Shown piece by piece: positions 44,316 to 54,293 of a stretch of DNA of 64,000 nt. The translations under genes and the position numbers were made by a program. Location: NCBI RefSeq assembly GCF_002158905.1, contig NZ_CP021431.1, positions 1,612,001 to 1,676,000 on the forward strand. The letters are read 5' to 3'. This DNA comes from Yoonia vestfoldensis. GTDB taxonomy: Bacteria; Pseudomonadota; Alphaproteobacteria; Rhodobacterales; Rhodobacteraceae. The first letter of the stretch is position 1, and each line of letters starts with the position of its first letter. The notes beneath the pieces are model-generated. The model saw only the letters and a program-made list of their open reading frames with translations, was not told the origin of the DNA and ran no database searches.

Positions 44316-45428
44316 ATGATACAGCGCCAGACGGGACCAGTCTCGACATCGGCCAATGTGCTTTCTGTTGATGCTATGGGTGGCGACAAAGGGCCTGCAA
44401 CCGTGGTTGCGGGCCTTTCAAAGTTTCTGGCCGCCACACCTGATGCCCATGCCCTGCTGCATGGCCCCAAGGCCGAGCTTGATCCTTTGGTCGCCGCGCA
44501 TCATCTGGCCGGTCGCGTGACCGTGCATGATGCATCCGATGTCGTAAAAATGTCGGACAAGCCCAGCCATGTGCTGCGGCATGGCAAGAAAACCTCGATG
44601 TGGTCGGCGATTGACGCGGTGCGCGACGGTCAGGCTGCGGTCTGCGTATCTTGCGGCAATACCGGCGGGCTGATGGCTTTGTCGATGCTGCGCCTGCGCA
44701 AGGCCGAAGGCGTGAACCGCCCCGCGATTGCCTGTCTTTGGCCCTCGCGCAACCCTGCGGGGTTCAATGTCATGCTGGATGCCGGGGCCGATATCCGCGC
44801 CGATCAGGATGATCTGCTGACCTATGCGCTGATGGGGGCGTCATATGCGCGCAACGGGCTGGATATCGCCCGCCCCCGCGTCGGGCTGCTGAATGTCGGC
44901 ACCGAGGAACATAAGGGCCGCGCCGAATTGAAGGTCGCGCATGAGCTGATCGCGCGTGCCGCCGAGAAGGGCGAGTTTGATTATATCGGATTCGTCGAAG
45001 GCGGCGATCTGCCCTCGAACAAGGTCGATGTCATCGTCACCGACGGATTCACCGGCAATGTCGCGCTGAAAACCGGCGAAGGCACCGCCTCTTTGGTGGG
45101 CGAATTGCTGCGTGGCGCGATGATGGGCAATCCTTTGTCGATGCTGGGCGCGCTGCTGGCGCGCGGATCCTTGCGCCGCCTGCGCAAAAGGATCGATCCG
45201 CGCCGGGTGAATGGCGGTGTCTTTCTGGGGCTGAACCAGACCGTGATCAAAAGCCATGGCTCGGCTGATGCGACAGGTGTCGCCGCGGCGCTGCATCTGG
45301 CCTACCGGCTGGCGCAGACCGGTTTTTCGGACAAGCTGGCCGCGCGGGTTGCATCCGCCGCCACACTTGCCCAAGATCAGGGCCAAGATAATGCCGCCGA
45401 GACAGGCAGCAACAAAACGGGCGATTAA
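44316..45428 (+). CDS. plsX: PlsX, acyl-ACP:phosphate acyltransferase
   Basis: The 370-residue protein makes acyl-phosphate for phosphatidic acid synthesis and is a peripheral membrane enzyme. The N-terminal LSVDAMGGDKGPATVVAGLS, the CGNTGGLMALSMLRL segment, the VGTEEHKG segment and DVIVTDGFTGNVALKTGEG are the family signatures. The start ATG 44316 gives about 15 variable residues before the core. It is co-transcribed with rpmF and fabH. Confidence 0.95.
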   Translation: MIQRQTGPVSTSANVLSVDAMGGDKGPATVVAGLSKFLAATPDAHALLHGPKAELDPLVAAHHLAGRVTVHDASDVVKMSDKPSHVLRHGKKTSMWSAIDAVRDGQAAVCVSCGNTGGLMALSMLRLRKAEGVNRPAIACLWPSRNPAGFNVMLDAGADIRADQDDLLTYALMGASYARNGLDIARPRVGLLNVGTEEHKGRAELKVAHELIARAAEKGEFDYIGFVEGGDLPSNKVDVIVTDGFTGNVALKTGEGTASLVGELLRGAMMGNPLSMLGALLARGSLRRLRKRIDPRRVNGGVFLGLNQTVIKSHGSADATGVAAALHLAYRLAQTGFSDKLAARVASAATLAQDQGQDNAAETGSNKTGD

Positions 45429-45432
45429 CACG

Positions 45433-46404
45433 ATGACACGGCGCGCAGTGGTCAGGGGCATCGGGCATTACCTGCCCGACAGGATCGTTCCCAACAGCGA
45501 ATTCGAAAAGACGCTGGACACATCGGATGAATGGATCAAGACCCGGTCCGGCATCGAACGGCGTCATTTCGCAGCCGAAGGCCAGACCACATCCGACCTT
45601 GCGATCCGTGCCGCCAAAGCCGCGCTGGCCATGGCCGCGATCGACCCCAATGAGATTGACGCCATCGTCGTGGCGACATCGACCTCTGACCTGACCTTTC
45701 CCTCGACCGCGACGATGGTGCAGAATGCCATTGGCAATACCACGGGCTATGCCTTTGATATCCAAGCGGTTTGCGCCGGTTTCGTCTATGCGATGTCAAC
45801 CGCGAATGCGCTGATCATCTCGGGGCAGGCCAATCATGTCATGGTGATCGGCGCGGAAACCTTCAGCAAGCTGATGGATTGGACCGACCGGGCGACCTGT
45901 GTCTTGTTCGGCGATGGGGCCGGCGCGCTGATCCTGTCGGCCGAAGACGGCGATGGCAGCACTGCTGATCGCGGCATCCTGTCGGTCGATCTGAATTCGG
46001 ACGGGCGGTACAAGGATATGCTTTATGTCGATGGCGGGGTCTCGACCCGGACCACCGGCGTGCTGCGCATGGAAGGCCGCGAGCTGTTCCGCCATGCCGT
46101 CGAAAAGCTGGCCCAGACCGCCGATACCGCCCTGCATAAGGTCGGGCTGACCGCCGATGACGTGACCTGGGTCGTGCCGCATCAGGCCAATATCCGCATC
46201 ATCCAGGCCACCGCCAAGAAACTGGGTGTGGGCATGGACCGCGTGGTCGTGACCGTGCAGGACCATGGCAATACATCCGCCGCCTCGATCCCGCTGGCGC
46301 TGTCGGTCGGCGTGGCCAATGGCCAGATCAAGCGCGGCGATCTGGTCGTGACCGAGGCGATTGGCGGCGGTCTGGCCTGGGGGTCGGTGGTGCTGCGCTG
46401 GTAG
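45433..46404 (+). CDS. fabH: FabH, 3-oxoacyl-ACP synthase III
   Basis: The 323-residue condensing enzyme starts fatty acid synthesis from acetyl-CoA and malonyl-ACP. The catalytic triad is C114 (IQAVCAGFVYA), H250 (VPHQANIRI) and N280 (DHGNTSAAS). SDEWIKTRSGIERRH near 31 is the family's N-terminal signature. The ATG at 45433 is chosen over a longer frame overlapping plsX. It comes 4 bp after plsX. Confidence 0.97.
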   Translation: MTRRAVVRGIGHYLPDRIVPNSEFEKTLDTSDEWIKTRSGIERRHFAAEGQTTSDLAIRAAKAALAMAAIDPNEIDAIVVATSTSDLTFPSTATMVQNAIGNTTGYAFDIQAVCAGFVYAMSTANALIISGQANHVMVIGAETFSKLMDWTDRATCVLFGDGAGALILSAEDGDGSTADRGILSVDLNSDGRYKDMLYVDGGVSTRTTGVLRMEGRELFRHAVEKLAQTADTALHKVGLTADDVTWVVPHQANIRIIQATAKKLGVGMDRVVVTVQDHGNTSAASIPLALSVGVANGQIKRGDLVVTEAIGGGLAWGSVVLRW

Positions 46405-46500
46405 CCGGGTCATGTCTTGCAAAGCCCTGTTGCAAGCCCTTGTTATTGACTCTGAAATTGGCCCGCGCCAATGTGATGCGAAATCGCGGGGATATGGTGC

Positions 46501-46803
46501 ATGACGGATAAGACTTTGACACGGATGGATCTGGCCGATGCGGTCCATAACGAAGTGGGCCTGTCGCGCAACGACAGCGCCGATCTGGTGGAAAGCGTGC
46601 TGACGCATATTTCCGATTCGCTGGTGGCGGGCGATACGGTCAAGATTTCGTCCTTCGGCACTTTTGCGGTGCGTGACAAAGCCGCCCGTATCGGCCGCAA
46701 CCCCAAGACCGGCGAAGAAGTCCCGATCCATCCGCGCCGCGTGCTGACCTTTCGGCCCTCGCATCTGATGAAAGATCGCGTCGCCACCGGGAACAAGACC
46801 TGA
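46501..46803 (+). CDS. ihfA: integration host factor alpha subunit
   Basis: The 100-residue HU/IHF-family protein pairs with IhfB to bend DNA. Sequence signs are [20 protein letters not shown], the [19 protein letters not shown] beta region, and [20 protein letters not shown] with the R-N-P intercalating proline arm (near residue 70). It stands 97 bp after fabH and 3 bp before the MerR gene, the usual alphaproteobacterial order. Confidence 0.96.
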   Translation: MTDKTLTRMDLADAVHNEVGLSRNDSADLVESVLTHISDSLVAGDTVKISSFGTFAVRDKAARIGRNPKTGEEVPIHPRRVLTFRPSHLMKDRVATGNKT

Positions 46804-46806
46804 GCC

Positions 46807-47439
46807 ATGGCCAAAGCCCGCGAAGCCTTTCGCACGATTTCCGAAGTCGCGGAATGGCTGGATACCCCGACCCATGTGCTGCGCTTTTGGGAAACCAAAT
46901 TCAGCCAGATCCGCCCCGTCAAAGGGGCCGGTGGCCGGCGCTATTACCGGCCCAGCGATATGGATCTTTTGGGCGGGATCAAGCAATTGCTGCATGAAGA
47001 CGGGCTGACCATCAAAGGCACCCAGAAATTGCTGCGCGACAAGGGCGCCAAATATGTGGCCACGCTGGGCCAAAGCGTGACGCCAGAGACCGCCGAAGAG
47101 GTTGCGCCTGCACGCGCGCCCGAGAGCGTGGCAGCGCCAGAGACACATCCAGAGATTGCAGCAGCGCCCGCAGCCCCGGCGCCAGTCGTGGCCCCGGCCC
47201 CAGTCATGGCCCCGGCCCCGGCCGCCCCCCCGGCGCAGACAGCGCTGGCCTTTGATGATGCGCCGCAACCGCCGCGCCATCCGGTCTTTGCGGCCCCGCC
47301 ACAAGAGCTGCCCGATCTGCCCGGCCGCCTGATCGGACGCGCACCGCTGCACCCCGGCGCCTTGCAGGCGCAAGCCGCCCGGATCGCGCCGCTGCTGGCC
47401 CGGCTGGAGGGTCTGCGCGCCCGGATGCACCGCGCCTGA
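46807..47439 (+). CDS. MerR-family regulator with Ala/Pro-rich tail
   Basis: The 210-residue protein has an N-terminal MerR helix-turn-helix ([20 protein letters not shown] then [12 protein letters not shown], about 8-42), followed by the wing [14 protein letters not shown] and a helix pair to about 78. Residues 88-170 are low-complexity A/P/V repeats. The C-terminal 40 residues are amphipathic helix. This ihfA-linked MerR type lacks the metal-binding cysteines of classic MerR. Its regulon is unknown. It is separated from ihfA by 3 bp. Confidence 0.87.
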   Translation: MAKAREAFRTISEVAEWLDTPTHVLRFWETKFSQIRPVKGAGGRRYYRPSDMDLLGGIKQLLHEDGLTIKGTQKLLRDKGAKYVATLGQSVTPETAEEVAPARAPESVAAPETHPEIAAAPAAPAPVVAPAPVMAPAPAAPPAQTALAFDDAPQPPRHPVFAAPPQELPDLPGRLIGRAPLHPGALQAQAARIAPLLARLEGLRARMHRA

Positions 47440-47455
47440 CAGCGCTGTCGCGCCG

Positions 47456-47500
47456 AAAAACTTTTTGCCTCCGGCGGGGATATTTAGGCTCGGAAGATGA
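47456..47500 (+). repeat. dispersed repeat after merR-type gene
   Basis: GAAAAACTTTTTGCCTCCGG followed by CGGGGATATTTAGGCTCGG and AAGATG is a full-length copy, with TTTAGG in place of TTTGGG. It includes the A5-C-T5 leader seen in the copies at 21066 and 62051. It lies 17 bp after the merR-type stop. Confidence 0.8.
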
Positions 47501-47550
47501 TGCTTTTCGGGCTTGTCCCTGCGCCAGATTCCAGTATGAACACGCCTAGT

Positions 47551-47627
47551 CGGGCTATAGCGCAGCCTGGTAGCGCGTCCGTCTGGGGGACGGAAGGTCG
47601 CAGGTTCGAGTCCTGCTAGCCCGACCA
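47551..47627 (+). tRNA. tRNA-Pro (anticodon GGG)
   Basis: The 77-nt cloverleaf has acceptor stem CGGGCTA paired with TAGCCCG, D arm with AGCCTGGTAGC, anticodon arm TCCGT-CTGGGGG-ACGGA with anticodon GGG, T arm GGTTCGAGTCC and encoded CCA at 47625-47627. The C1 start base is typical of tRNA-Pro. Confidence 0.96.
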
Positions 47628-47779
47628 ATACAGCGTTTCAGGACAGGCCTGGAACATGATCTGTTGCTTTTCGCGGTTTTGCGCAGCGAAACGTGACACA
47701 GGTCTTTGCTGAAACGCTGATCATCGCCCGCTTGCCTTTCTGTGCAGCGGGCGTTTTGATATCCGCAAAGGGGCGAGAG

Positions 47780-48862
47780 ATGCAAAACGGCGTTCTGGCA
47801 GACCATCAGATCCGCGCGCTGATTGCGCGGGGCGCGATCCATGCGTCAGCGCCGATTGCGGCGGGTCAGATCCAGCCCGCCTCGCTTGATCTGCGGCTGG
47901 GGTCCACGGCCTACCGCGTGCGCGCCTCGTTTCTGGCCGGCCGCGCCCGGACGGTGACCGAACGGCTGGCGGATTTCCAGATGCATGCCATTGATCTGAC
48001 CGGCGGGGCGGTGCTGGAAAAAGGCTGCGTCTATGTGGTGCCCTTGATGGAAAGCCTGTCCTTGCCTGCGGGAATGACGGGGGCGGCCTCGGCGAAATCA
48101 TCCATCGGGCGGCTGGATCTGCTGACGCGGATCATCACCGATCATGGTGTCGAATTTGACCGCGTGCCTGCGGGATATAAGGGGCCGCTTTTTGTCGAGA
48201 TTTGCCCGCGGTCCTTTTCGGTCGTGGCCCAGCCCGGCCAGATGCTGAACCAGATCATTTTCCGCCAGGGCAAGACCATCATGTCCGATGAAGAGCTGCG
48301 CGCGCTGCATGCCGTCACGCCTATCGTGTCGGGTGATCCGGTGATTTCGGAAGGCTTGGGCTTTTCCGTCGATCTGCGCCCCGCGGCGGGCAATCTGGTC
48401 GGGTATCGCGCCAAGCCACATACCGGCGTGATCGATCTGGCCAAGCTGAACCATTATGACCCGGCCGAATTCTGGGAAAAGGTGCATACCGATAGCGGCT
48501 GGATCATCCTTGATCCGGGTGCCTTTTACATCCTTGTCAGCCGCGAGGCGATTGTCATCCCGCCGATGCAGGCGGCCGAAATGGCCCCCTATCTGGCGAT
48601 GGTGGGCGAATTTCGCGTGCATTACGCGGGGTTTTTCGACCCCGGTTTCGGCTATGCCGCCGCAGGTGGCACCGGATCACGCGGCGTGCTGGAAGTCCGC
48701 TGCCACGAGGCGCCTTTCGTGCTCGAACATGGGCAGGTCGTGGGCCGGTTGGTTTATGAACATATGGCCGCCCTGCCCGAGGCTTTATACGGACAGGCGA
48801 TCCAGTCCAATTACCAAGGACAGGGGTTGAAACTGTCCAAACATTTCAAAGCTAGCGCATGA
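47780..48862 (+). CDS. dcd: 2'-deoxycytidine 5'-triphosphate deaminase, two-domain alphaproteobacterial type
   Basis: The 360-residue protein is about twice the length of ordinary Dcd (about 190). The start at 47780 gives MQNGVLADHQIRALIARGAI. The first half contains IQPASLDLRLG and AASAKSSIGRLDLLTRIITD. The second half repeats the fold, with GFSVDLRP and GGTGSRGVLEVRCHEAPF. This duplicated form is annotated across alphaproteobacteria as dCTP deaminase. Whether both halves are catalytic is uncertain. Its end overlaps the small minus-strand gene by 11 bp. Confidence 0.85.
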   Translation: MQNGVLADHQIRALIARGAIHASAPIAAGQIQPASLDLRLGSTAYRVRASFLAGRARTVTERLADFQMHAIDLTGGAVLEKGCVYVVPLMESLSLPAGMTGAASAKSSIGRLDLLTRIITDHGVEFDRVPAGYKGPLFVEICPRSFSVVAQPGQMLNQIIFRQGKTIMSDEELRALHAVTPIVSGDPVISEGLGFSVDLRPAAGNLVGYRAKPHTGVIDLAKLNHYDPAEFWEKVHTDSGWIILDPGAFYILVSREAIVIPPMQAAEMAPYLAMVGEFRVHYAGFFDPGFGYAAAGGTGSRGVLEVRCHEAPFVLEHGQVVGRLVYEHMAALPEALYGQAIQSNYQGQGLKLSKHFKASA

Positions 48863-49028
48863 GGCGGCGCAGCAGGCGCATCCCCTGTTGCAATTTCTTG
48901 CCCTGACCGGCACCGGGCGCGGGTTTGCCCGCCTGTCCGCCGCCTTTGGACAGCTTCTGCATCCCTTTGCCGATCCCGCGGTTCATCACCTGCCGAAGGA
49001 TCATCGTGACCACACGGTTCATATTCAT
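48852..49028 (-). CDS. small basic protein downstream of scpB
   Basis: A 58-residue frame runs from ATG 49028 to TAG 48854-48852. It is basic, opening MNMNRVVTMILRQVMNRGIG, with a glycine/lysine-rich centre and RLLRRLMR at the end. Paired amphipathic helices flank a flexible linker. I recall similar short proteins after scpB in other Rhodobacterales, but this is memory only. It could bind nucleic acid or membranes. A GTAACG gap and an upstream AGGC give a weak ribosome binding site. Confidence 0.6.
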   Translation of the reverse strand: MNMNRVVTMILRQVMNRGIGKGMQKLSKGGGQAGKPAPGAGQGKKLQQGMRLLRRLMR

Positions 49029-49075
49029 CGTTACAGCCTTTCACACCAAACAGGCGCGAGGATAGCGCCGAACCC

Positions 49076-49717
49076 TCAATCTTCAAACAATTCGGATTGA
49101 TCTTGATCGCCGCTGTCTTCGCCCGCATCCTCGGGCGCGGCCGTGCCGGGGGGGGGCCGGTTTTCCAACAGGCCAGCGGCGCGCAATTCCTTGAGCCCGG
49201 GCAGGTCGCGGGCGTTTTCCAGACCGAAATGATCCAGAAACACCTGCGTGACGACAAAGGTGACCGGCCGCCCCGGTGTCATCTTGCGCCGGCCAAAGCG
49301 GATCCATTCCATTTCTATCAGCTGGTCGATGGTGCCGCGGCTGACGCTGACGCCGCGAATTTCCTCGATCTCGGCGCGGGTCACGGGCTGGTGATAGGCG
49401 ACGATGGCCAGCGTTTCGATCGCCGCGCGCGATAATTTGCGGGTTTCGACGATTTCCTTTTGCATCAGGAACCCCAGATCGGGGGCCGTGCGGATCGCCC
49501 AGGCATCGCCGATGCGCACCAGGTTGACGCCGCGCCCTTCATAGCGTTTGCGCAAATAAGCCAGCGCCTCGGCGGGGTCGCAGCCATGCGGCATCCGCCC
49601 GATCAATTCTTGCAGCGTGACCGGATCGGCGGTGGCAAAGAGGATCGCCTCGACCATGCGTTCCTGTTCGCCCATCGGGGGCGCGTCAAACAGGCTGTCA
49701 TTTTGCGGTTTAGCCAT
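49076..49717 (-). CDS. scpB: ScpB, condensin accessory protein
   Basis: The 213-residue protein is ScpB, with two winged-helix domains. The start at 49717 gives MAKPQNDSLFDAPPMGEQER. ILFATADPVTLQELIGRMP is the first motif, with LSRAAIETLAIVAYHQPVTR and GVSVSRGTIDQLIEMEWIR after it. It binds ScpA and SMC in the bacterial condensin complex for chromosome segregation. It overlaps scpA by 8 bp. The C-terminal 30 residues are acidic and disordered. Confidence 0.95.
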   Translation of the reverse strand: MAKPQNDSLFDAPPMGEQERMVEAILFATADPVTLQELIGRMPHGCDPAEALAYLRKRYEGRGVNLVRIGDAWAIRTAPDLGFLMQKEIVETRKLSRAAIETLAIVAYHQPVTRAEIEEIRGVSVSRGTIDQLIEMEWIRFGRRKMTPGRPVTFVVTQVFLDHFGLENARDLPGLKELRAAGLLENRPPPGTAAPEDAGEDSGDQDQSELFED

Positions 49718-50504
49718 TGCGCGGTTCTTTCTTGCGTATCTGGATCGGAGCGAATGTATCGCCTTGGCGGATTTCGATCTTGCCTTCTTTGGCCAGTTCC
49801 AGCGAGGCGGCGAAAGTCGCCGCTGTCGTGGACCGTCTGCGTTGCGGATCGGCATTCCAACCATCGGGCAGATAGCTGGAAATATCGGTCCAGTCACCGG
49901 CAAAGCCGATCAGATGGCGCATCCGTTCCAGCGCCTGTTCCATCGTCATCACATGCTGCCGGTCCAGCACGAAGGGCCGGAAATCATCGCGGGTGCGGAT
50001 CCGCGCATAGCCTTGCATCAGGTCCAGCAGCGTCGCGGTATAGCTGATGCGGCGCACGCGCTGCACATCTTCGGTGATGCCACGGGCAAAGAAATCGCGC
50101 CCCAGCTGGTCACGCGCCATCAATTGCGCCGCCGCTTCGCGCATGGCGGCCAGACGTTCCAGCTGGAACGCCAGATGGGCGGCGAGTTCCTCGCCCGATG
50201 GTCCCGCCTCGCGCGGGTCAGGCGGCAGCAAGAGCCGCGATTTGAGAAAGGCAAGCCAGGCCGCCATCACCAGATAATCGGCGGCCAGTTCCAGCCGCAG
50301 CGCCTTGGCCTGTTCGACAAAGGCCAGATATTGCTGTGCCAGCGCCAGAATGGAAATCTGGCGCAGGTCGACCTTTTGGGTGCGCGACAGCGTCAGCAGC
50401 AGATCGAGCGGCCCTTCAAACGCGCCGACATCGACGATCAGCGCCTCGGCGGCGACGCGGGCGCTGATACGGTCGGTATCTTGTTCAAATTCATCGGGCT
50501 GCAT
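49710..50504 (-). CDS. scpA: ScpA, condensin kleisin subunit
   Basis: The 264-residue kleisin links SMC heads. It has FEGPLDLLLTLSRTQKVDLR near residue 30 and YLVMAAWLAFLKSRLLLP near 78, the SMC-neck-binding part. The C-terminal winged-helix (FAASLELAKEGKIEIRQGD) contacts the SMC head. It overlaps scpB and follows nagZ, as in other Rhodobacterales. Confidence 0.95.
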   Translation of the reverse strand: MQPDEFEQDTDRISARVAAEALIVDVGAFEGPLDLLLTLSRTQKVDLRQISILALAQQYLAFVEQAKALRLELAADYLVMAAWLAFLKSRLLLPPDPREAGPSGEELAAHLAFQLERLAAMREAAAQLMARDQLGRDFFARGITEDVQRVRRISYTATLLDLMQGYARIRTRDDFRPFVLDRQHVMTMEQALERMRHLIGFAGDWTDISSYLPDGWNADPQRRRSTTAATFAASLELAKEGKIEIRQGDTFAPIQIRKKEPRNG

Positions 50505-50510
50505 CGGGCC

Positions 50511-51500
50511 TCACGCTATCAGCGTGTCAAATTCGGCCTCCAGCGCGGCAATGTCAATCTTTTGCGGATCACCCCGCAGCGCAAGCGCATGATCGGCGCG
50601 CCGCTGCGCTGTGGCTGACAGCGCACCGGCGGCGGCGGCGACCTGCGCCATTTCATCCGCATCCCCGTTGCAATGCAGGATCAGATCGCAGCCAGCGGCG
50701 ATGGCGGCCTTGCTGCGGTCGGTCACCGAACCTGCCAGCGCCTGCATCGACAGATCATCGGTCATCAGCAGCCCGTCAAACCCGATCTGGTCGCGGATCA
50801 CCTGCATCATCACCGGCGATGTCGTCGCGGGCCGGTCGGGGTCAAGCGCTGTGAAAACGATATGCGCGCTCATCCCCAAGGGCAGATCGCGCAGCGCCGT
50901 GAAAGGCGCGAAATCATGGGCGGTCAGATCATCGACGCTGGCACTGACACGCGGCAAGGCCAGATGGCTATCGGCCTGCGCGCGCCCGTGACCGGGGATA
51001 TGTTTCAGGACCGGCAGCACGCCGCCCGCCAGCAAGCCATCGGCGCAGGCCCGCGCGGCGGCGATCACACTTGGCACATCGCGCCCGTAAAGGCGGTTTT
51101 GCAGGAAAGGATGGGTCGCATCCTCGGCTACATCGGCCAGAGGCGCGCAATTGACGTCGATGCCCACGGACAGCAGATCATGGGCGATCAGCCGGTAGCG
51201 CAGCCATTGTGCGCGCAAAGGATCGCGCGCGCGCGCCATCTGGTCCAGCGCGGGCAGATAGTCGCGCCAATGCGGGCTGCGCATCCGTTGCACGCGCCCG
51301 CCTTCTTGGTCGATCAGGATCGGGGCATCGCGGCCCACAGCAGCGCGCAGATCGCCGGTCAGGCGGCGCAGCTGGTCGGGGCTGTCGATATTGCGCGCGA
51401 AAAGGATGAACCCCCAAGGGTCGGCGTCACGGAAAAACCCGCGTTCCCATGGCGTGATATCCAGCGCGGCTGGCCCGAAAATCGCCGCTGTCTGCGTCAC
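50511..51500 (-). CDS. nagZ: NagZ, beta-N-acetylhexosaminidase
   Basis: The 329-residue GH3 enzyme removes N-acetylglucosamine from anhydro-muropeptides in peptidoglycan recycling. Motifs seen are LIDQEGGRVQRMR near 62, the histidine loop KHIPGHGRAQADSHLALP near 166, and the nucleophile aspartate in LLMTDDLSMQAL near 247. It is cytosolic. It sits between the SPOR-domain gene and scpA, with 0 and 6 bp gaps. Confidence 0.95.
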   Translation of the reverse strand: MTQTAAIFGPAALDITPWERGFFRDADPWGFILFARNIDSPDQLRRLTGDLRAAVGRDAPILIDQEGGRVQRMRSPHWRDYLPALDQMARARDPLRAQWLRYRLIAHDLLSVGIDVNCAPLADVAEDATHPFLQNRLYGRDVPSVIAAARACADGLLAGGVLPVLKHIPGHGRAQADSHLALPRVSASVDDLTAHDFAPFTALRDLPLGMSAHIVFTALDPDRPATTSPVMMQVIRDQIGFDGLLMTDDLSMQALAGSVTDRSKAAIAAGCDLILHCNGDADEMAQVAAAAGALSATAQRRADHALALRGDPQKIDIAALEAEFDTLIA

Positions 51501-52430
51501 TTAATTGACCACGACCGCGATACATTCGGCCCCTTCGGCCTGCAGCGCAGCACAGAACCGGCGGGCATCGTCGCGGTCGGCAAAGCCGCTGGCGCGCAAC
51601 CGGTACCAGGTGCCGCTGCTTTGGGTGCTGACCTGCACGACGCGTTCGCGCCCGGCCATCAGCGGACCAAAGCGCCCAGCCAGCCGCGCCCATTCTTCGG
51701 CGGCCAGCGCGGGCGATGAAAACGCGCCCAACTGCACCAGATCAGTGCCGGTGGCGAAACTGGCGGTGCTGACAGGCACCTCTGAAAGCGTCGCCGCAAC
51801 AGGCGCGGACGGGCTGGCCGCCGCCGCCCCTGCCGCAGCCGTGCGCAAAGAGGCAGGCCGCAGCACCGGACGCAGCGACAAGGCGACACCGGGCACAGAG
51901 ACAGGCACCCGGCCTGCCACGGTGGTTTCTGCGGGGGCGGCATCCTCGGCGGTGATCTGGGTGACCATGGCCAGCACATCCTCGACCGTGGCGCCCATAT
52001 TCTGGGCGGGCACGGCAAGCGCGGCGGCATCGGGCAACAGGGCGACGGGTTGCATCGTTTCTTCGCCCACATCATCGACGCTGGCCATCGGCACAGCCTC
52101 GAGGTCTTCGCGGGCAAGACCGGGCATGCGCGGGGCCAGCACAAGGCGGTCCTCGGGGGCTGCGGCCTCGCCCATGGCGACCAATTCATTGACGGACAGG
52201 CCGACATGACGCGCGATATCACCGCCCGGATCATCGGGCAGCACGCGCATATCGCCTTCAATCGCGCGGACCACGGGGATGCCCGTCACGTCACGCATGA
52301 TCAATTGATATCCCCAATATCCGATCCCGAAAATCAGCGACAAAGAGACCAGCGCCCCGGTCGCATTCGTCCAAGATTGCGCGGGACCATTGCCCGACCG
52401 CGGGGGAAACCCCTGCTCGTATGTTGCCAT
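51501..52430 (-). CDS. SPOR-domain membrane protein
   Basis: The 309-residue protein starts at ATG 52430 (MATYEQGFPPRSG). One membrane helix lies at about 28-48. A long alanine/proline-rich linker spans about 100-220, and a C-terminal SPOR domain follows from about 230 (LVQLGAFSSPALAAEEWARL, then the YRLRASGFADRDDARRFCAAL strand). SPOR domains bind denuded glycan strands at the division septum. It is downstream of argS and upstream of nagZ, consistent with cell-wall work. Confidence 0.87.
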   Translation of the reverse strand: MATYEQGFPPRSGNGPAQSWTNATGALVSLSLIFGIGYWGYQLIMRDVTGIPVVRAIEGDMRVLPDDPGGDIARHVGLSVNELVAMGEAAAPEDRLVLAPRMPGLAREDLEAVPMASVDDVGEETMQPVALLPDAAALAVPAQNMGATVEDVLAMVTQITAEDAAPAETTVAGRVPVSVPGVALSLRPVLRPASLRTAAAGAAAASPSAPVAATLSEVPVSTASFATGTDLVQLGAFSSPALAAEEWARLAGRFGPLMAGRERVVQVSTQSSGTWYRLRASGFADRDDARRFCAALQAEGAECIAVVVN

Positions 52431-52500
52431 CACTGCCTCACTGCCCGCGCCGTTTACGGCTTGTCGGGTCGTCTGCTCTGCCTTTGGCCGGCGGGCTGCG

Positions 52501-54243
52501 TTAGCGCATTTCCTCTGCCGGTTTGACGCCAAGAATACCCAAACCGTGCGAAATAACAATCGCAACAGCCCGGATCAGCGCAATTTTCGCTTGTGTTGTA
52601 TCAGAATCACCCATTTGCAGGAAGCGCAGGCTGGTATCGTCATTGCCCCGGTTCCACAAAGCGTGGAAATCCGACGCCAGATCATAAAGATAAAAGGCGA
52701 TCCTATGGGGTTCATGACCCTTGGCCGCGATTTCCACCAGACGCGGCCATTCCGCGATCTTGCGCGCGACCGCCAGTTCGGCATCATGGGTCAAACCCGC
52801 CAGATCGACCGCGGCCAGCGTGGCATCATCAACGGCAATCCCGGCATCTTGCGCCTTGCGCAGCACCGAATTGACCCGCGCATGGGCATATTGGACGTAA
52901 AAGACAGGGTTATCCTTGGATTGTTCCAACACCTTGGCAAAGTCGAAATCCAGCGGCGCGTCATTCTTGCGCGTCAGCATGTGGAAACGGGTCACGTCGG
53001 GGCCGACCTCGTCCACCACATCGCGCAGGGTGATAAAGGTCCCTGCCCGTTTCGACATTTTGAAAGGCGCGCCGTTTTGATATAATTTTACCAGCTGCGT
53101 CAGCTTGATATCCAGCGGCACCTTGCCATCCGATAGCGCGGCCACAGCCGCTTTCATCCGTTTGACATAGCCGCCGTGATCAGCACCGAAGACATCGATC
53201 AGCGCATCATAGCCGCGCTGTACCTTGTCGTAATGATAGGCGATATCGGGCGCGAAATAGGTCCAGGCGCCATCCGATTTCTGCACCGGCCGATCCACGT
53301 CATCGCCATGCGCGGTGGATCTGAACAGGGTCTGTTCGCGCGGTTCCCAATCTTCGGGCGTCTTGCCCTTGGGCGGTTCCAGCACGCCTTGATAGATCAG
53401 CCCCTTGGCTTTCAATTCCGCAATCGCTTTTTCGATCAAGCCGCTGCCATAGAGTGACTTTTCCGAATAGAAATGATCCATCGTGATGTTCAGCTGCGCC
53501 AGATCCTCGCGGATCAGATCCATCATCGCATTGGTGGCGAATGCGCGCACATCTTCTAGCCAGAATTGTTCGCCCTTGTCGATATAGGCATCGCCGACCT
53601 TGTCCTTCAGCGCCTCACCCACGGGGATCAGGTAATCGCCGGGATAGGTGCCTTCGGGCCAATCCACCGATAGATCATGCGCTTCGAGATAGCGCATATA
53701 GACCGATCGCGCCAAAACATCGACCTGCGCGCCACCGTCGTTGATGTAATATTCGCGGGTCACGTCATAGCCTGCGTAATCCAACAGGCTGGCCAGCGCG
53801 TCACCAAAGACCGCGCCGCGCGTATGGCCCACATGCAGCGGGCCGGTGGGGTTGGCGGAGACATATTCAACCATCATCCGCTGCCCCTGCCCCAGATTGG
53901 ACCGGCCGAACGCGGTATCTGACAGCGCTGCCTTGACGATCCCATGCCAGGCGGCGGGGACCAGACGCATGTTCAGGAAACCGGGGCCTGCGACATCGGC
54001 GCTGGCAATCAGCGGATCGGCGGCCAGTTTCACCGCCAGCGCATCTGCAATCGCGCGCGGGTTCAGGCCTGCGGGCTTGGCCAGCACCATCGCCGCATTC
54101 GTCGCCATATCGCCATGGGCCGCATCGCGCGGCGGCTCGACCGCGACGGCATCCAGCGCCAGCCCCTGCGGCAGCGCGCCCTCGGCAACCATCTGGTCAA
54201 GACAGGCCAGCACACGGCCCCGCATATCAGCGAAAAGGTTCAT
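52501..54243 (-). CDS. argS: arginyl-tRNA synthetase
   Basis: The 580-residue class I synthetase starts at ATG 54243 ([20 protein letters not shown]). The HIGH motif appears as [18 protein letters not shown] near 125, and the KMSKR loop as [14 protein letters not shown] near 395. The N-terminal Add1 domain with [17 protein letters not shown] is complete, and the C-terminal anticodon-binding domain ends in [13 protein letters not shown]. It charges tRNA-Arg, including the CCG isoacceptor in this window. Confidence 0.96.
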   Translation of the reverse strand: MNLFADMRGRVLACLDQMVAEGALPQGLALDAVAVEPPRDAAHGDMATNAAMVLAKPAGLNPRAIADALAVKLAADPLIASADVAGPGFLNMRLVPAAWHGIVKAALSDTAFGRSNLGQGQRMMVEYVSANPTGPLHVGHTRGAVFGDALASLLDYAGYDVTREYYINDGGAQVDVLARSVYMRYLEAHDLSVDWPEGTYPGDYLIPVGEALKDKVGDAYIDKGEQFWLEDVRAFATNAMMDLIREDLAQLNITMDHFYSEKSLYGSGLIEKAIAELKAKGLIYQGVLEPPKGKTPEDWEPREQTLFRSTAHGDDVDRPVQKSDGAWTYFAPDIAYHYDKVQRGYDALIDVFGADHGGYVKRMKAAVAALSDGKVPLDIKLTQLVKLYQNGAPFKMSKRAGTFITLRDVVDEVGPDVTRFHMLTRKNDAPLDFDFAKVLEQSKDNPVFYVQYAHARVNSVLRKAQDAGIAVDDATLAAVDLAGLTHDAELAVARKIAEWPRLVEIAAKGHEPHRIAFYLYDLASDFHALWNRGNDDTSLRFLQMGDSDTTQAKIALIRAVAIVISHGLGILGVKPAEEMR

Positions 54244-54293
54244 TTTATCGGTCCATTTTTGATCCGGCAGGTGTATCACCCCCGCCGCCCGCG

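Noticed and set aside
45796..47628. 610-residue minus-strand frame over fabH, ihfA and merR
   Set aside because: It covers three recognisable plus-strand genes and the tRNA-Pro; composition is that of a shadow frame.
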